Source: Anaerotignum lactatifermentans (GTDB taxonomy: Bacteria; Bacillota; Clostridia; Lachnospirales; Anaerotignaceae). From it: 64,000 nt of DNA. The notes under the pieces were generated by a model. That model worked only from the letters and a program-made list of their open reading frames with translations. It was not told the origin of the DNA and did no database searches. The stretch is taken from positions 124,001 through 188,000 of the forward strand of contig NZ_JACSNY010000001.1 of the NCBI RefSeq assembly GCF_016902535.1. Reading direction: 5' to 3'. Positions 44,447-55,359 of this stretch are shown here, in pieces (position 1 is the first letter of the stretch; each line of letters starts with the position of its first letter). The position numbers were made by a program, and so were the translations under genes.

Positions 44447-44601
44447 CACATTTTGATTGGAATTGCTTTCTTCTAAAGACAGTCATCGCAGTTCCTCTTA
44501 AGAAATCAAGGAAAAAAAACACAATGTTTTCTTAAGGGGAGCCTGCTTTTGGCAGGTGCTTTTCCCTACTGAGGAATTCCCCTTCCTCCTTCTTGTCTTA
44601 A

Positions 44602-45618
<1,017 letters not shown>

Positions 45619-45637
45619 TTACTCTTTTGTTTTCTGT

Positions 45638-46153
45638 TTATTCTTGAAGGCCTCTCTCAATGCCTGTGATACCGGTACGGCATACTTCAATGATGTCATA
45701 GCAGTCCATCATATTCATAAACCCATCCAGCTTCTCAGGGGAGCCCGTCAATTCGATAATCATACTGCTCTTGGAAAGATCAATGATCTTCCCGCGATAA
45801 ATTTCCACGATCTCCCGGATCGCAGCCCGATTCGTCTTATCTGCTTTCAGTTTCAAAAGCAGCAGCTCACGGTATACGCTGTTTTTCATATCCAGCAGAT
45901 AAATCTCTTTGACTACTTCCAGCTTTTCTGTCTGAGAAATAATCTGATGCAGCACATTTTCATCGCTTTCTCCTGTCACTACCGTAATACGTGTTACCCC
46001 GGGAATATGGGTCTCGGAAGCGGTAATAGTGCTAATATTGAAATTCCGTCTGCCAAACAGACTGGAGATCCTGGCAAGTACATTGGGCTGGTTTTCCACC
46101 AGCATGCGCACCACTTGTCTGGGTGCATTCTTATCTACCTTTAATTCTGTCAT
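45638..46153 (-). CDS. ilvN: Acetolactate synthase small subunit, copy 1
   Basis: The 171-residue regulatory subunit has an ACT domain (VRMLVENQPNVLARISSLFGRRNFNISTITAS) and the C-terminal ALS_ss_C domain (LLLLKLKADKTNRAAIREIVEIYRGKIIDLS). It gives feedback control by branched-chain amino acids to IlvB. It follows ilvB by 18 bp. A second copy is at 54618-55106. Confidence 0.96.
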   Translation of the reverse strand: MTELKVDKNAPRQVVRMLVENQPNVLARISSLFGRRNFNISTITASETHIPGVTRITVVTGESDENVLHQIISQTEKLEVVKEIYLLDMKNSVYRELLLLKLKADKTNRAAIREIVEIYRGKIIDLSKSSMIIELTGSPEKLDGFMNMMDCYDIIEVCRTGITGIERGLQE

Positions 46154-46171
46154 ACTGTCGCCTCCCGTTCA

Positions 46172-47833
46172 TCAATTCAAAATGATGTCTGCCACTGTGC
46201 CGCCGTTGGGGATCATAGGCAGGACTTTTTCTTCCTGGTCGATGATACACTCGATCCAGACGGGGCCGTTCACCTTCAGCGCCTCAGCAAAGGCTTCCCG
46301 GAATTCCTCCGGTGTTTCCGCACGGAAGGTCTTTACACCAAAGCCTTCGCCCACCTTCAGGAAATCTGTCTTTCTCTGGGGTGTAGTCGCGGAATACCGT
46401 CTTTCATAGAACGCGCTTTGCCACTGATAAACCATGCCAAGCACATGGTTGTTCATGATAACAGTAATAATAGGTAAATTTTCGGAAACAGCGGTGCATG
46501 CTTCGTTCAGATTCATATGGAAGGATGCGTCGCCGGTAAAATGTACGATCCGTTTATCGGGACATCCCACCTGTGCGCCGATGGCCGCGCCATAGCCAAA
46601 GCCCATGGTGCCCAGACCGCCGCTGGTAAGGAATGCCTTTGTATTCTGATGTTTGATAAACTGAGCCGCCCACATCTGGTGCTGGCCTACATCTGTCACG
46701 TAAATTGTTTCTTTATCCGTCATGTCGCATACCGCGCCGATGATTTCTCTGGGATGGAGCTTCGCCGCAGGACACTGTGCCGCGATAGAGGCTTTTCTCC
46801 ATTCTCCCACCTGTTCCAGCCAATCGGGACGTTTCTTCTCTTCTACCAGAGGCAGTACCTCCTGAAGAAAATATTTCACATCGGATAATACGCTCATATC
46901 CACGATGACATTTTTATTGATTTCGCTTTCGTCGATGTCCACCTGAACCTTCAGCGCTTCTTTGGCGAATTTTTCCATGTTCAGCGCCACTCTATCGGAA
47001 AATCTGGTACCCAGCGCCAATACCAGGTCGGCGTTGTCTACCGCTTTATTGGCCGCTACGCTGCCGTGCATCCCGATCATACCCAGAGAATGTGTATCGT
47101 TATACCCTACGATGCCTACGGCCATCATGGTATAGGTCACCGGGATATCCGCCTTCCGGAACAGCGCTTTCAGTTCCTCTACCGCGTCGGATGCAGGTAC
47201 GCCGCCGCCGCAGTAGATGACAGGACGTTTCGCCTGATTGATATAGGAAGCGATTTTTTCTACTTCCTCCTTCTCTGCCTTGGGCATTTCCACTTTCTTT
47301 CTCTCTGCCATAGGTTCAAATTCACAAAGAGCCGCGGATACATCCTTTGTCACATCCACCAGAACGGGGCCTTTTCTGCCGGTTTCGGCAATACGGAAGG
47401 CTTCTCTGACGGCGTGTGCCAGATCTTCTACCTTATTTACAAAGAAATTATGTTTTGTAATGGGCATCGTAATGCCGGTAATATATACTTCCTGAAAAGC
47501 ATCTCTGCCAATCAGGCTGTTTGCTACATTAGATGTAATGGCTACCATGGGAATGCTGTCCATAAACGCTGTGGCGATCCCTGTAACCAAATTAGTTGCT
47601 CCCGGGCCGCTGGTAGCAAATACCACGCCGGTCCTGCCAGTTGCTCTTGCATAGCCGTCTGCTGCGTGTGCCGCGCCCTGTTCGTGAGCAGTCAGCACGT
47701 GTCTAATTCGGTCTTGATAGGAATATAATGTGTCGTAAATGTTCAGAGCCGCACCGCCCGGATAGCCGAATACAGTGTCTACGCCCATTTCCAGCAGAAT
47801 TTCCATGATGATCTGTGATCCTGTCAGCTGCAT
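46172..47833 (-). CDS. ilvB: Acetolactate synthase large subunit, copy 1
   Basis: The product is 553 residues from the ATG at 47833, which has AGAGGG before it. It is a ThDP enzyme with the catalytic Glu in HEQGAAHAADGYARATG and the ThDP/Mg segment GDASFHMNLNEACTAVSENLPI. The segment that is usually QVP-x6-G-x-DAFQE-x-D reads SNVANSLIGRDAFQEVY, a variant common in Clostridia. First gene of ilvB-ilvN-ilvC-ilvD. The promoter is divergent from leuA. The second copy (52972-54603) is quite different in sequence. Confidence 0.96.
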   Translation of the reverse strand: MQLTGSQIIMEILLEMGVDTVFGYPGGAALNIYDTLYSYQDRIRHVLTAHEQGAAHAADGYARATGRTGVVFATSGPGATNLVTGIATAFMDSIPMVAITSNVANSLIGRDAFQEVYITGITMPITKHNFFVNKVEDLAHAVREAFRIAETGRKGPVLVDVTKDVSAALCEFEPMAERKKVEMPKAEKEEVEKIASYINQAKRPVIYCGGGVPASDAVEELKALFRKADIPVTYTMMAVGIVGYNDTHSLGMIGMHGSVAANKAVDNADLVLALGTRFSDRVALNMEKFAKEALKVQVDIDESEINKNVIVDMSVLSDVKYFLQEVLPLVEEKKRPDWLEQVGEWRKASIAAQCPAAKLHPREIIGAVCDMTDKETIYVTDVGQHQMWAAQFIKHQNTKAFLTSGGLGTMGFGYGAAIGAQVGCPDKRIVHFTGDASFHMNLNEACTAVSENLPIITVIMNNHVLGMVYQWQSAFYERRYSATTPQRKTDFLKVGEGFGVKTFRAETPEEFREAFAEALKVNGPVWIECIIDQEEKVLPMIPNGGTVADIILN

Positions 47834-47916
47834 AACATATCCCTCTCTTCCCAATTTTTTCTTTCGTAGCTTGCATGCTTTTTTGTTTGTTGATGTGTAC
47901 TTTTTTTAATACACCC

Positions 47917-47944
47917 ATTATATTACACTTTCGCTAAATGTCAA
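47917..47944 (-). promoter_or_regulatory. Promoter for ilvB-ilvN-ilvC-ilvD
   Basis: On the minus strand TTGACA (47939-47944), a 16-bp spacer and TATAAT (47917-47922), both perfect hexamers, lie about 85 bp before ilvB. Confidence 0.85.
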
Positions 47945-47985
47945 TAGGTTTTTTTGTCAGATGTGCATAAGAAAATTTTTACACT

Positions 47986-48000
47986 ATATTTGTGAAAATA
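47986..48000. promoter_or_regulatory. CodY-box-like sequence between ilvB and leuA promoters
   Basis: The minus-strand sequence TATTTTCACAAATAT matches 11 of 15 positions of the CodY consensus AATTTTCWGAAAATT. It lies immediately upstream of the leuA -35. CodY controls ilv-leu genes in many Firmicutes, but four mismatches make this weak. Confidence 0.35.
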
Positions 48001-48003
48001 CAC

Positions 48004-48032
48004 TTGACATATTGTTCTAATTTTAGTACAAT
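48004..48032 (+). promoter_or_regulatory. Promoter for the leu-ilv operon
   Basis: TTGACA (48004-48009), a 17-bp spacer and TACAAT (48027-48032) lie about 180 bp before leuA, giving a long leader. Confidence 0.85.
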
Positions 48033-48058
48033 CTCTAGCATCACAATCAATTTTTGCA

Positions 48059-48096
48059 GAATCCATTCGATTTTCTTTCCTAATTGAATCCATTCG
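48059..48096 (+). repeat. Direct repeat in the leuA leader
   Basis: GAATCCATTCG occurs at 48059-48069 and again at 48086-48096, 27 bp apart, within the transcribed leader. It could be a protein-binding or RNA-pairing element. No T-box motif is seen in this leader. Confidence 0.6.
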
Positions 48097-48213
48097 GAAC
48101 CTTAATAGGAAGGATCTTCCAAGGGATCAGCAAAACATACAAAATACAGGACATGGGAACGTCCAATATTAACAAAAGAATCCGTTATGCGGAAGAAAGA
48201 AGGTTTGATTATT

Positions 48214-49923
48214 ATGATGAAAAATTGTGAGAAGTACAAAGTAGGTTATTTTATGCCGCCGGAGCCCTCTATGGATTGGGTAACAAAGGATCATCTGGAA
48301 GTTGCTCCCCAGTGGTGCAGCGTTGATCTTCGCGACGGTAATCAGGCCCTAATCGTTCCCATGAGTCTACAGGAAAAAATTGAATTTTTCCAGTTCCTGG
48401 TAAAACTTGGCTTTAAAGAAATCGAAGTCGGCTTCCCTGCCGCTTCTGAAACAGAATATGAATTCCTGCGGACTCTGATCGAGCAGGATATGATTCCTGA
48501 CGATGTTACCGTTCAGGTACTGACACAGTCCAGAGAACATATCATCGCAAAAACATTTGAGTCTCTGAAAGGAGCAAAACGTGCCATCGTGCATCTGTAC
48601 AATTCCACCTCTCTGGCACAGAGAGAACAGGTTTTCCGCGCCAGCCGGGAAGAAATTATTGAAATCGCTGTCAGCGGTGCGAAGCTGATGAATGAATACG
48701 CAGAAAAAATGCCGGAAACCGATTTCCGTTTTGAGTATTCTCCCGAAAGCTTTACCGGTACAGAGATCGACTTTGCGGAAGAAATCTGCAACGCCGTTAT
48801 CGACGTTTGGAAACCTACTCCTGAGAAAAAAGTTATCATCAATCTGCCCGCTACGGTGGCTATGTCTATGCCTCACGTTTACGCGGCTCAGATTTCCTAT
48901 ATGTCCCGTCACCTGCACCATCGCGACTGCGTAGTGCTGTCTCTGCACCCTCATAATGACAGAGGCACCGCTGTTGCGGACGCAGAACTGGGCCTGCTGG
49001 CCGGCGGCGACAGAATTGAAGGCACATTGTTCGGCAATGGCGAAAGAACAGGCAATGTAGATATTATTACACTGGCAATGAATTTGTTCTCTCATGGTGT
49101 AGATCCCCAGCTGGATTTTTCCAATATGCCTGAAATCGTAAAAACCTATGAAAAATATACAGATATGAAAGTGCATCCTCGTCAGCCCTACGGCGGGCAG
49201 CTTGTATTCGCCGCATTCTCCGGTTCTCATCAGGATGCTATCGCAAAAGGCATGAAGTATCGTGAAGACCGTCATATGAAACAGTGGATGGTACCCTACC
49301 TGCCCATTGACCCTCATGATGTCGGCAGAGAATATGACGCGGACGTTATCCGTATCAACAGCCAGTCTGGTAAGGGCGGTATCGCTTATATCCTGGAACA
49401 CAACTACGGCTTCCACATCCCTATGAAGATGAGAGAAGAGATCGGCTATATGATTAAGGGAGTTTCCGATCACAGCCATAAAGAGCTGAAACCCGCGGAA
49501 GTATACGAAACATTTAAAAAGGAATATATCAATGTATTTGATCCCATTGACATCACTGACGCTACATTCCGCAAGAACTCCACTTATAAAGGAGACGACG
49601 GCTATACCGTAGATATCCATGTAAATATCGCCGGCACGGAATATGACTTTACAGCCAGCGGCAACGGCCGTCTGGATGCCGTAAGCAACGCGCTGCGTCA
49701 GTCCGAACTGTATACCTTTGACTATACCTTCGTTACTTACACAGAGCACGCGCTGGAAGAAGAATCCAATTCCCGCGCCGCTGCCTATGTTGCCATCGCT
49801 GACAGCAAAGGCAAGGTATTCTGGGGCGTAGGTATGCATCAGGACATCATTCTGGCTTCCATCAACGCGCTGGTCAGCGCCATCAACCGCCAGAACAAAT
49901 ACAGCCACTTTATCACAGATTAA
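48214..49923 (+). CDS. leuA: 2-isopropylmalate synthase, LeuA type 2
   Basis: The ATG at 48214 gives 569 residues and has AAGG about 10 bp upstream. It condenses acetyl-CoA with 2-ketoisovalerate, the first leucine step. The HMGL-like catalytic domain has VDLRDGNQAL, LHPHNDRGTAVADAELG and GNGERTGNVD. The C-terminal LeuA regulatory domain ends in GVGMHQDIILASINALVSAIN, so leucine feedback is likely. Length and motifs are those of the long type-2 enzymes typical of Actinobacteria and some Firmicutes. Confidence 0.96.
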   Translation: MMKNCEKYKVGYFMPPEPSMDWVTKDHLEVAPQWCSVDLRDGNQALIVPMSLQEKIEFFQFLVKLGFKEIEVGFPAASETEYEFLRTLIEQDMIPDDVTVQVLTQSREHIIAKTFESLKGAKRAIVHLYNSTSLAQREQVFRASREEIIEIAVSGAKLMNEYAEKMPETDFRFEYSPESFTGTEIDFAEEICNAVIDVWKPTPEKKVIINLPATVAMSMPHVYAAQISYMSRHLHHRDCVVLSLHPHNDRGTAVADAELGLLAGGDRIEGTLFGNGERTGNVDIITLAMNLFSHGVDPQLDFSNMPEIVKTYEKYTDMKVHPRQPYGGQLVFAAFSGSHQDAIAKGMKYREDRHMKQWMVPYLPIDPHDVGREYDADVIRINSQSGKGGIAYILEHNYGFHIPMKMREEIGYMIKGVSDHSHKELKPAEVYETFKKEYINVFDPIDITDATFRKNSTYKGDDGYTVDIHVNIAGTEYDFTASGNGRLDAVSNALRQSELYTFDYTFVTYTEHALEEESNSRAAAYVAIADSKGKVFWGVGMHQDIILASINALVSAINRQNKYSHFITD

Positions 49924-49936
49924 GATCAGCCGATAA

Positions 49937-49983
49937 AGGACAGGTGCCGCCCCGACAGTTTGTCACGGCAGCTGTCCTTTTTT
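49937..49983 (+). terminator. Strong intrinsic terminator inside the leu operon
   Basis: AAGGACAG (49937-49944) pairs with CTGTCCTT (49972-49979) with inner GCCG/CGGC and GACAG/TTGTC stems, and a run of T follows. It lies between leuA and leuC, so it probably limits readthrough to leuCDB-ilvBN. A tandem 12-bp repeat (TTTTTTGCACAA, 49978-49989 and 49990-50001) follows. Confidence 0.8.
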
Positions 49984-50026
49984 GCACAATTTTTTGCACA
50001 AAAGAAAAGTAAAGGAGAGAATTTCT

Positions 50027-51289
50027 ATGGGAATGACAATGACACAGAAAATATTAGCGGCACACGCCGGATTGGATCATGTAGAAGCGGGACAGCTGAT
50101 CCGCGCCAATCTGGATATGGTGCTGGGAAATGATATTACCTCCCCTGTTGCCATTAACGAATTTGAAAAAGCCGGCTTCCAGGGTGTGTTCAATAAAAGC
50201 AAAATTTCCATGGTCATGGACCATTTTACACCGAATAAAGACATCAAAGCTGCCACACAGTGCAGTCAGTGCCGCAGCTTTGCCAGAAAATTTGACATCG
50301 ACAATTTCTATGATGTAGGCAACATGGGCATCGAGCACGCGCTGCTGCCGGAAAAAGGTCTGGTAGCTCCCGGTGAATGTATTATCGGCGCCGACTCCCA
50401 TACCTGCACCTACGGCGCTTTGGGTGCATTCTCCACCGGCGTAGGCTCCACAGATATGGCAGCCGGCATGGCAACCGGTCAGGCATGGTTCAAAGTCCCC
50501 GAAGCCATTAAATTCAATCTGACAGGAAAATTGCAGAAAAATGTCAGCGGCAAGGACGTAATCCTGCATATCATCGGCATGATCGGCGTAGACGGCGCGC
50601 TGTACCGTTCTATGGAATTCATGGGCGAAGGCCTGAAGAGCCTGTCCATGGACGACCGCCTGTGCATTTCCAATATGGCCATCGAGGCCGGCGGCAAAAA
50701 CGGTATTTTCATGGTAGACGAAATCACACAGGAATATGTAAAAGATCGTGTGGACCGTCCTTTCACCGTATACGCTCCCGACGAAGACGCCGTATATGTA
50801 AAAACATATGACATCGACCTGTCCTCCATCAAACCGACCGTTGCATTCCCGCATCTGCCGGAAAACACAAAGACCATTGATGAAGTGGGCGATATCCCCA
50901 TCGATCAGGTTGTCATCGGCTCCTGCACCAACGGCCGTCTGTCCGATATGAAAACAGCGGCAGAGATCCTCAAAGGCAAGAAAATCCATAAAAACGTTCG
51001 TGCCATTGTGATCCCCGCCACACAGAAAATCTATAAAGAATGTATCAAAGAAGGCTATCTGGAAACCTTTATTGACGCTGGCTGCGTTGTTTCCACCCCT
51101 ACCTGCGGTCCCTGCCTGGGCGGCCATATGGGTATCCTGGCGGAAGGCGAACGCTGCGTAGCCACCACCAACCGTAACTTTGTAGGACGTATGGGCCATG
51201 TAAAATCAGAAGTTTATCTGGCCAGCCCTGCCGTAGCGGCTGCATCCGCCATCACCGGCAAAATCAGCGGTCCCGACGAAGTACAGTAA
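50027..51289 (+). CDS. leuC: 3-isopropylmalate dehydratase large subunit
   Basis: The product is 420 residues from the ATG at 50027, which has AAAGGAGAG before it. The aconitase-type iron-sulfur ligands appear in [10 protein letters not shown] and [13 protein letters not shown]. With LeuD it isomerises 2- to 3-isopropylmalate. The length fits the short LeuC type that pairs with a small LeuD, as next. Confidence 0.97.
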   Translation: MGMTMTQKILAAHAGLDHVEAGQLIRANLDMVLGNDITSPVAINEFEKAGFQGVFNKSKISMVMDHFTPNKDIKAATQCSQCRSFARKFDIDNFYDVGNMGIEHALLPEKGLVAPGECIIGADSHTCTYGALGAFSTGVGSTDMAAGMATGQAWFKVPEAIKFNLTGKLQKNVSGKDVILHIIGMIGVDGALYRSMEFMGEGLKSLSMDDRLCISNMAIEAGGKNGIFMVDEITQEYVKDRVDRPFTVYAPDEDAVYVKTYDIDLSSIKPTVAFPHLPENTKTIDEVGDIPIDQVVIGSCTNGRLSDMKTAAEILKGKKIHKNVRAIVIPATQKIYKECIKEGYLETFIDAGCVVSTPTCGPCLGGHMGILAEGERCVATTNRNFVGRMGHVKSEVYLASPAVAAASAITGKISGPDEVQ

Positions 51290-51308
51290 TCAATAAGGAG
51301 GTTTTACC

Positions 51309-51788
51309 ATGAAAGCAAACGGACGCGTACACAAGTACGGAGATAATATTGATACAGACGTAATCATCCCCGCAAGACATCTGAATACAGCAGACCATAA
51401 AGAACTGGCCAGCCATTGTATGGAAGATATCGACACGGAATTTGTAAAAAAAGTAAAAGACGGCGACATTATGGTAGGCGGCTGGAATTTCGGCTGCGGC
51501 TCCTCCAGAGAACACGCCCCCATCGCCATCAAGGAATCGGGCATTTCCTGCGTCATCGCCAAAACCTTTGCCCGCATTTTCTACCGCAACGCCATCAATA
51601 TCGGTCTGGCTATTCTGGAATGTGAGGAAGCCAGCGATAAGATTCAGGACGGCGATGAGGTAGCCATCGACTTTGATACGGGCGTTATTACAAACGTCAC
51701 CAGAAACGAAACTTATCAGGCCTTGCCCTTCCCTGATTTTATCAAGGAAATTATCGCAAAAGGCGGCCTGCTCAATTCTATCCGCTAA
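51309..51788 (+). CDS. leuD: 3-isopropylmalate dehydratase small subunit
   Basis: The 159-residue swivel-domain subunit starts [22 protein letters not shown] and has [26 protein letters not shown] precedes the ATG. It follows leuC by 19 bp. Confidence 0.97.
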   Translation: MKANGRVHKYGDNIDTDVIIPARHLNTADHKELASHCMEDIDTEFVKKVKDGDIMVGGWNFGCGSSREHAPIAIKESGISCVIAKTFARIFYRNAINIGLAILECEEASDKIQDGDEVAIDFDTGVITNVTRNETYQALPFPDFIKEIIAKGGLLNSIR

Positions 51789-51809
51789 CAAAAGAAAGGA
51801 TTTTGCCTT

Positions 51810-52880
51810 ATGAAATATAATATCGCTTTGATTCATGGCGACGGCATCGGCCCTGAAGTGGTCAATGAAGCCGTCCATGTACTGGACACTGTTGCAAAAA
51901 AATTCGGTCATGAATTCTGCTATACCCCGCTATTGGCCGGCGGCTGCGCCATCGACCAAAAAGGTGAGTGTCTGCCCCAGGAAACCATTGATGCCTGCAA
52001 AAAAGCGGATGCCGTCCTTTTAGGCGCCGTAGGCGGCTGGAAATGGGACACTCTGCCCGGCGACAAACGTCCGGAACGGGCTTTGCTGGGCCTGCGCAAA
52101 GAACTGGGTCTATTTGCCAATATCCGCCCCGCTCTTCTCTTTGACGCTTTGGCAGAGGCTTGTCCTCTGAAAGCGGAGATCGTGGAAGGCGGTCTGGATC
52201 TCGTTGTCGTCAGAGAGCTCACCGGCGGCATCTACTTCGGCGAAAGAGGCACAAAAGAAACTTCCATGGGCCCCGCCGCTTATGACGTGGAACAGTATGC
52301 CGAGGAAGAAGTCAGACGCATCGCCGTCACAGCCTTTGATATGGCTATGAAACGCAATAAAAAGGTTACCAGCGTAGATAAAGCCAATGTATTGGAAAGC
52401 TCCCGCCTGTGGAGACGCGTGGTAACAGAAACCGCAAAAAATTATCCCGAGGTCACTCTGGAACATCTTTATATCGATAATGCTGCTATGCAGCTGGTAC
52501 GCAATCCCAAGCAGTTTGATGTCATCGTTACAGGGAATATCTTTGGTGACATTCTTTCCGACGAAGCCAGCATGATTACTGGCTCCATTGGTATGCTGCC
52601 CTCCGCCAGCCTGGCGGCAGGCAATTTCGGCATGTATGAGCCGGTACACGGCTCCGCTCCCGATATTGCCGGTCAGGACAAAGCCAATCCCATGGCTACC
52701 ATCCTGTCTGCCGCAATGATGCTGCGGTATACCTTTGGTCTTTCCAAGGAAGCCGATGCCATTGAAAACGCCGTGAAGGCTGTTTTGGCAAAAGGCTACC
52801 GCACCCCCGATATCTATACGGAGGGAATGACTCTGGTAGGTACAAAAGAAGCCGGCAGTCTGGTCTGCGCGGAAATTTAA
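51810..52880 (+). CDS. leuB: 3-isopropylmalate dehydrogenase
   Basis: The 356-residue decarboxylating dehydrogenase has [18 protein letters not shown], the substrate loop [32 protein letters not shown] and GSAPDIAG. It converts 3-isopropylmalate to 2-ketoisocaproate with NAD+. It follows leuD by 21 bp. A hairpin separates it from ilvB2. Confidence 0.97.
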   Translation: MKYNIALIHGDGIGPEVVNEAVHVLDTVAKKFGHEFCYTPLLAGGCAIDQKGECLPQETIDACKKADAVLLGAVGGWKWDTLPGDKRPERALLGLRKELGLFANIRPALLFDALAEACPLKAEIVEGGLDLVVVRELTGGIYFGERGTKETSMGPAAYDVEQYAEEEVRRIAVTAFDMAMKRNKKVTSVDKANVLESSRLWRRVVTETAKNYPEVTLEHLYIDNAAMQLVRNPKQFDVIVTGNIFGDILSDEASMITGSIGMLPSASLAAGNFGMYEPVHGSAPDIAGQDKANPMATILSAAMMLRYTFGLSKEADAIENAVKAVLAKGYRTPDIYTEGMTLVGTKEAGSLVCAEI

Positions 52881-52904
52881 TCGGTATAAAGTACACAAGA
52901 GCAA

Positions 52905-52936
52905 AAGACAGCGGGCTGGATCAGTTCCGCTGTCTT
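52905..52936 (+). terminator. Hairpin between leuB and ilvB2 (weak terminator or attenuator)
   Basis: AAGACAGCGG (52905-52914) pairs perfectly with CCGCTGTCTT (52927-52936). Only ATTTAC follows, so termination is probably partial. Confidence 0.6.
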
Positions 52937-52971
52937 ATTTACATACGAAAGAAAAAATGGAGGCGATTATT

Positions 52972-54603
52972 ATGAATATGACTGGTGCGCAAAGTATGGT
53001 ACGTTGTTTGGAAGAAGAGGATGTTAGCCACATTTTCGGCTATCCGGGCGCTACCATCTGCCCTTTTTATGAAGCATTGTATCACAGCGAATCCATTCGG
53101 CACATTCTGGTGCGGCAGGAACAGAACGCCGCACACATGGCATCAGGCTATGCCCGCATCACCGGCAAGGCTGGTGTCTGCGTTGTAACCTCCGGCCCGG
53201 GAGCCACCAATCTGATTACCGGCATCGCCACTGCCTATATGGACAGTATCCCTCTGATCGCTATTACCGGCCAGGTACAGAGTTATCTGCTGGGCAGAGA
53301 TATTTTCCAGGAGGTAGATATTACCGGCGCCGTTTCCCCTTTTATTAAGCATACTTATCTGATTAAAAAAGCGGAGGATATCCCTCGCGTCTTCAAGGAA
53401 GCCTTCCATATTGCCACCACAGGACGTCCCGGCCCCGTGCTGATCGACGTTCCCATTGACATGCAGGAGGCCGAAATCGATTTTTCTTATCCCACAGAAG
53501 TCAATATCCGCGGCTACAAGCCTACGGTCAACGGCAATCTGAAACAGCTGAAAAAAGTAGTAGAGACCATCGGCACAGCGGAACGTCCTCTGATCTGTGT
53601 CGGCGGCGGCGCTTTCTGCGCAAAGGCCCAGGAGCAGGTCCGCAGATTCTGCGAAGAAACAAGAATCCCTATGGTTACCACCATGATGGGTCTGGGCGTA
53701 CTGCCTACAGCCCACCCTCTCAATATCGGCATGATCGGTTCCTTTGGCCATAAAACAGCCAATATGGCACTGTCTCAGACAGACCTGCTGATCCTGGTCG
53801 GCGCCCGTGTAGGTGACCGTGCCATTACCGCTCCGGAAAAAATCAGCAGTCATTCCAAAACCATCCATATCGACATTGACCCGGCGGAAATCGGCAAAAA
53901 CGTCAGCCCTACCGTGCCTCTGGTAGGTGATCTGCGCGTAGTGCTGGAAAGCCTTCTGGCAGAACACCCCAGCTCTAACTGCACTCAGTGGTCGGAATAC
54001 CTGCAAAAAGAAGCCGACGCGGAAAAACATACTATGCCGGACCCTCGCCCCAGCACCATTCAGCCCAAGCGTCTGATGGCGGAAATCGGCAGACAGGTCT
54101 CCGCGGATGCCTGCGTAGTTGCCGACGTTGGCCAGAACCAGATTTGGGCGGCCAAATACCTGCCTATGCAGGAAGGACGCTTCCTGACCACCGGCGGCCT
54201 GGGCACCATGGGCTACGCTCTGCCCGCTGCCATTGGCGTTAAGATCGCGCAGCCTGAAAGACAGACCGTTGTTGTCTGCGGCGACGGCGCTTTCCAGATG
54301 ACCAACAATGAACTGTCTACACTGGTAGAACAGGGCTGCGATGTAAAGATCGTCCTGCTGAACAACCGGACATTGGGCATGGTATGTGAATTGCAGCGCA
54401 TCGCCAACCGCCATAAATTCGGCGTAGCTCTGCCGGATACCCCCGACTTTGGCAAACTGGCAGACGCCTTCGGCGTAAAAAGCCGCCGCATCAGTCAGGA
54501 TGAGGATATGGCCGCCGCTGTTGCGGAAATGCTGGCCTACGACGGTCCTTATCTGCTGGAATGCATCGTATCTGAAGCAGAAAATTCAAAAGTAAATATG
54601 TAA
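52972..54603 (+). CDS. ilvB: Acetolactate synthase large subunit, copy 2
   Basis: The product is 543 residues from the ATG at 52972, which has ATGGAGGCG before it. It has the AHAS architecture with catalytic Glu in RQEQNAAHMASGYARITG. Unlike copy 1, it keeps GQVQSYLLGRDIFQEVD. GDGAFQMTNNELSTLVEQ is the ThDP site. The N-terminal GYPGATICPFYEALYHS differs from copy 1. It closes the leu operon with ilvN2, so leucine and valine precursor supply can be tuned together. Confidence 0.95.
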   Translation: MNMTGAQSMVRCLEEEDVSHIFGYPGATICPFYEALYHSESIRHILVRQEQNAAHMASGYARITGKAGVCVVTSGPGATNLITGIATAYMDSIPLIAITGQVQSYLLGRDIFQEVDITGAVSPFIKHTYLIKKAEDIPRVFKEAFHIATTGRPGPVLIDVPIDMQEAEIDFSYPTEVNIRGYKPTVNGNLKQLKKVVETIGTAERPLICVGGGAFCAKAQEQVRRFCEETRIPMVTTMMGLGVLPTAHPLNIGMIGSFGHKTANMALSQTDLLILVGARVGDRAITAPEKISSHSKTIHIDIDPAEIGKNVSPTVPLVGDLRVVLESLLAEHPSSNCTQWSEYLQKEADAEKHTMPDPRPSTIQPKRLMAEIGRQVSADACVVADVGQNQIWAAKYLPMQEGRFLTTGGLGTMGYALPAAIGVKIAQPERQTVVVCGDGAFQMTNNELSTLVEQGCDVKIVLLNNRTLGMVCELQRIANRHKFGVALPDTPDFGKLADAFGVKSRRISQDEDMAAAVAEMLAYDGPYLLECIVSEAENSKVNM

Positions 54604-54617
54604 AGGAGGCCCACAAG

Positions 54618-55106
54618 ATGAAACAGGTAATATCCGTATTGGTAGAAAATCAGCCGGGTGTATTGAATAAGATCACAGGTCTCTTTTCCCGGAGAGGCTT
54701 TAACATAGAAAGTCTGGCGGTCAGCGTCACAGAAGATGAAAGCGTGTCCCGTATCACCATGATTATTGATATTGGCCACAACGCTGTAGACCAGCTGGAA
54801 AAGCAGCTGAACAAGCTGATCTGCGTTTTGAAGCTGAAACGGCTGGATAATGTGGAAATGATCGGCAAGGAACTGATTCTGGTCAAGGTTTCCGCAACCC
54901 CTTCCACCCGCCGCAATATTAAGGATCTCTGCGATATTATGCACGCCAAGATTGACGACATCTCCGCCGCAACTCTGACAGTAGAAATGGCAGATGTACC
55001 CCAGCAGATCAATCTGTTCCTGGAAATGCTCCAGCCCTTTGGCATCGTAGAGGTAGCCCGTACCGGCCTGATTGCTGTACAGAAAGGCTCCGCCTCTATG
55101 AATTAA
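54618..55106 (+). CDS. ilvN: Acetolactate synthase small subunit, copy 2
   Basis: The 162-residue product has the ACT domain (VLVENQPGVLNKITGLFSRRGFNIESLAVS) and the ALS_ss_C domain (ILVKVSATPSTRRNIKDLCDIMHAKIDDIS). AAAGGAGG precedes the ATG, 14 bp after ilvB2. It differs clearly from copy 1 and probably pairs with copy 2 of IlvB. Confidence 0.95.
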   Translation: MKQVISVLVENQPGVLNKITGLFSRRGFNIESLAVSVTEDESVSRITMIIDIGHNAVDQLEKQLNKLICVLKLKRLDNVEMIGKELILVKVSATPSTRRNIKDLCDIMHAKIDDISAATLTVEMADVPQQINLFLEMLQPFGIVEVARTGLIAVQKGSASMN

Positions 55107-55121
55107 AAATTTTTCCGATAA

Positions 55122-55149
55122 AAAACCATCCCTCGCGGATGGTTTTTTT
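55122..55149 (+). terminator. Intrinsic terminator of the leu-ilv operon
   Basis: AAAACCATCC (55122-55131) pairs with GGATGGTTTT (55137-55146) over a 5-nt loop and continues into TTT. Confidence 0.93.
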
Positions 55150-55205
55150 GTTCCATTTTATCCCTCCTTTTCCTCTTTCTTCTAAAATTCCTCCTTATTT
55201 TTTTC

Positions 55206-55345
55206 AAAAAAACTCTCCCCGAAAATCAGGGATTTTCCTCTTGTTTTCCCCTGTCGTTCTTTGAAAAACATCTGTTTTTGCCATTTTCAAAGCCTCCAGT
55301 TAGAGGAGAGTTTCCCCATTTTTCCGAAAAAACCCTCGAAAAAAA
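55206..55345. repeat. AT-rich region with inverted repeat, similar to 60602-60690
   Basis: AAACTCTCC (55210-55218) and GGAGAGTTT (55305-55313) are an inverted repeat. The following TTTCCCCATTTTTCCG-AAAAAACCCTCG resembles the segment after GAAGAGTTT at 60655-60690. No gene is seen in 55150-55355. Confidence 0.4.
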
Positions 55346-55359
55346 ATTTTTATGCCCTG

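Noticed and set aside
44341-44601. T-box or known amino acid riboswitch before ilvD
   Set aside because: No GGGTGG-ACCGCG-type T-box sequence or specifier loop could be found. The region is described only as structured.
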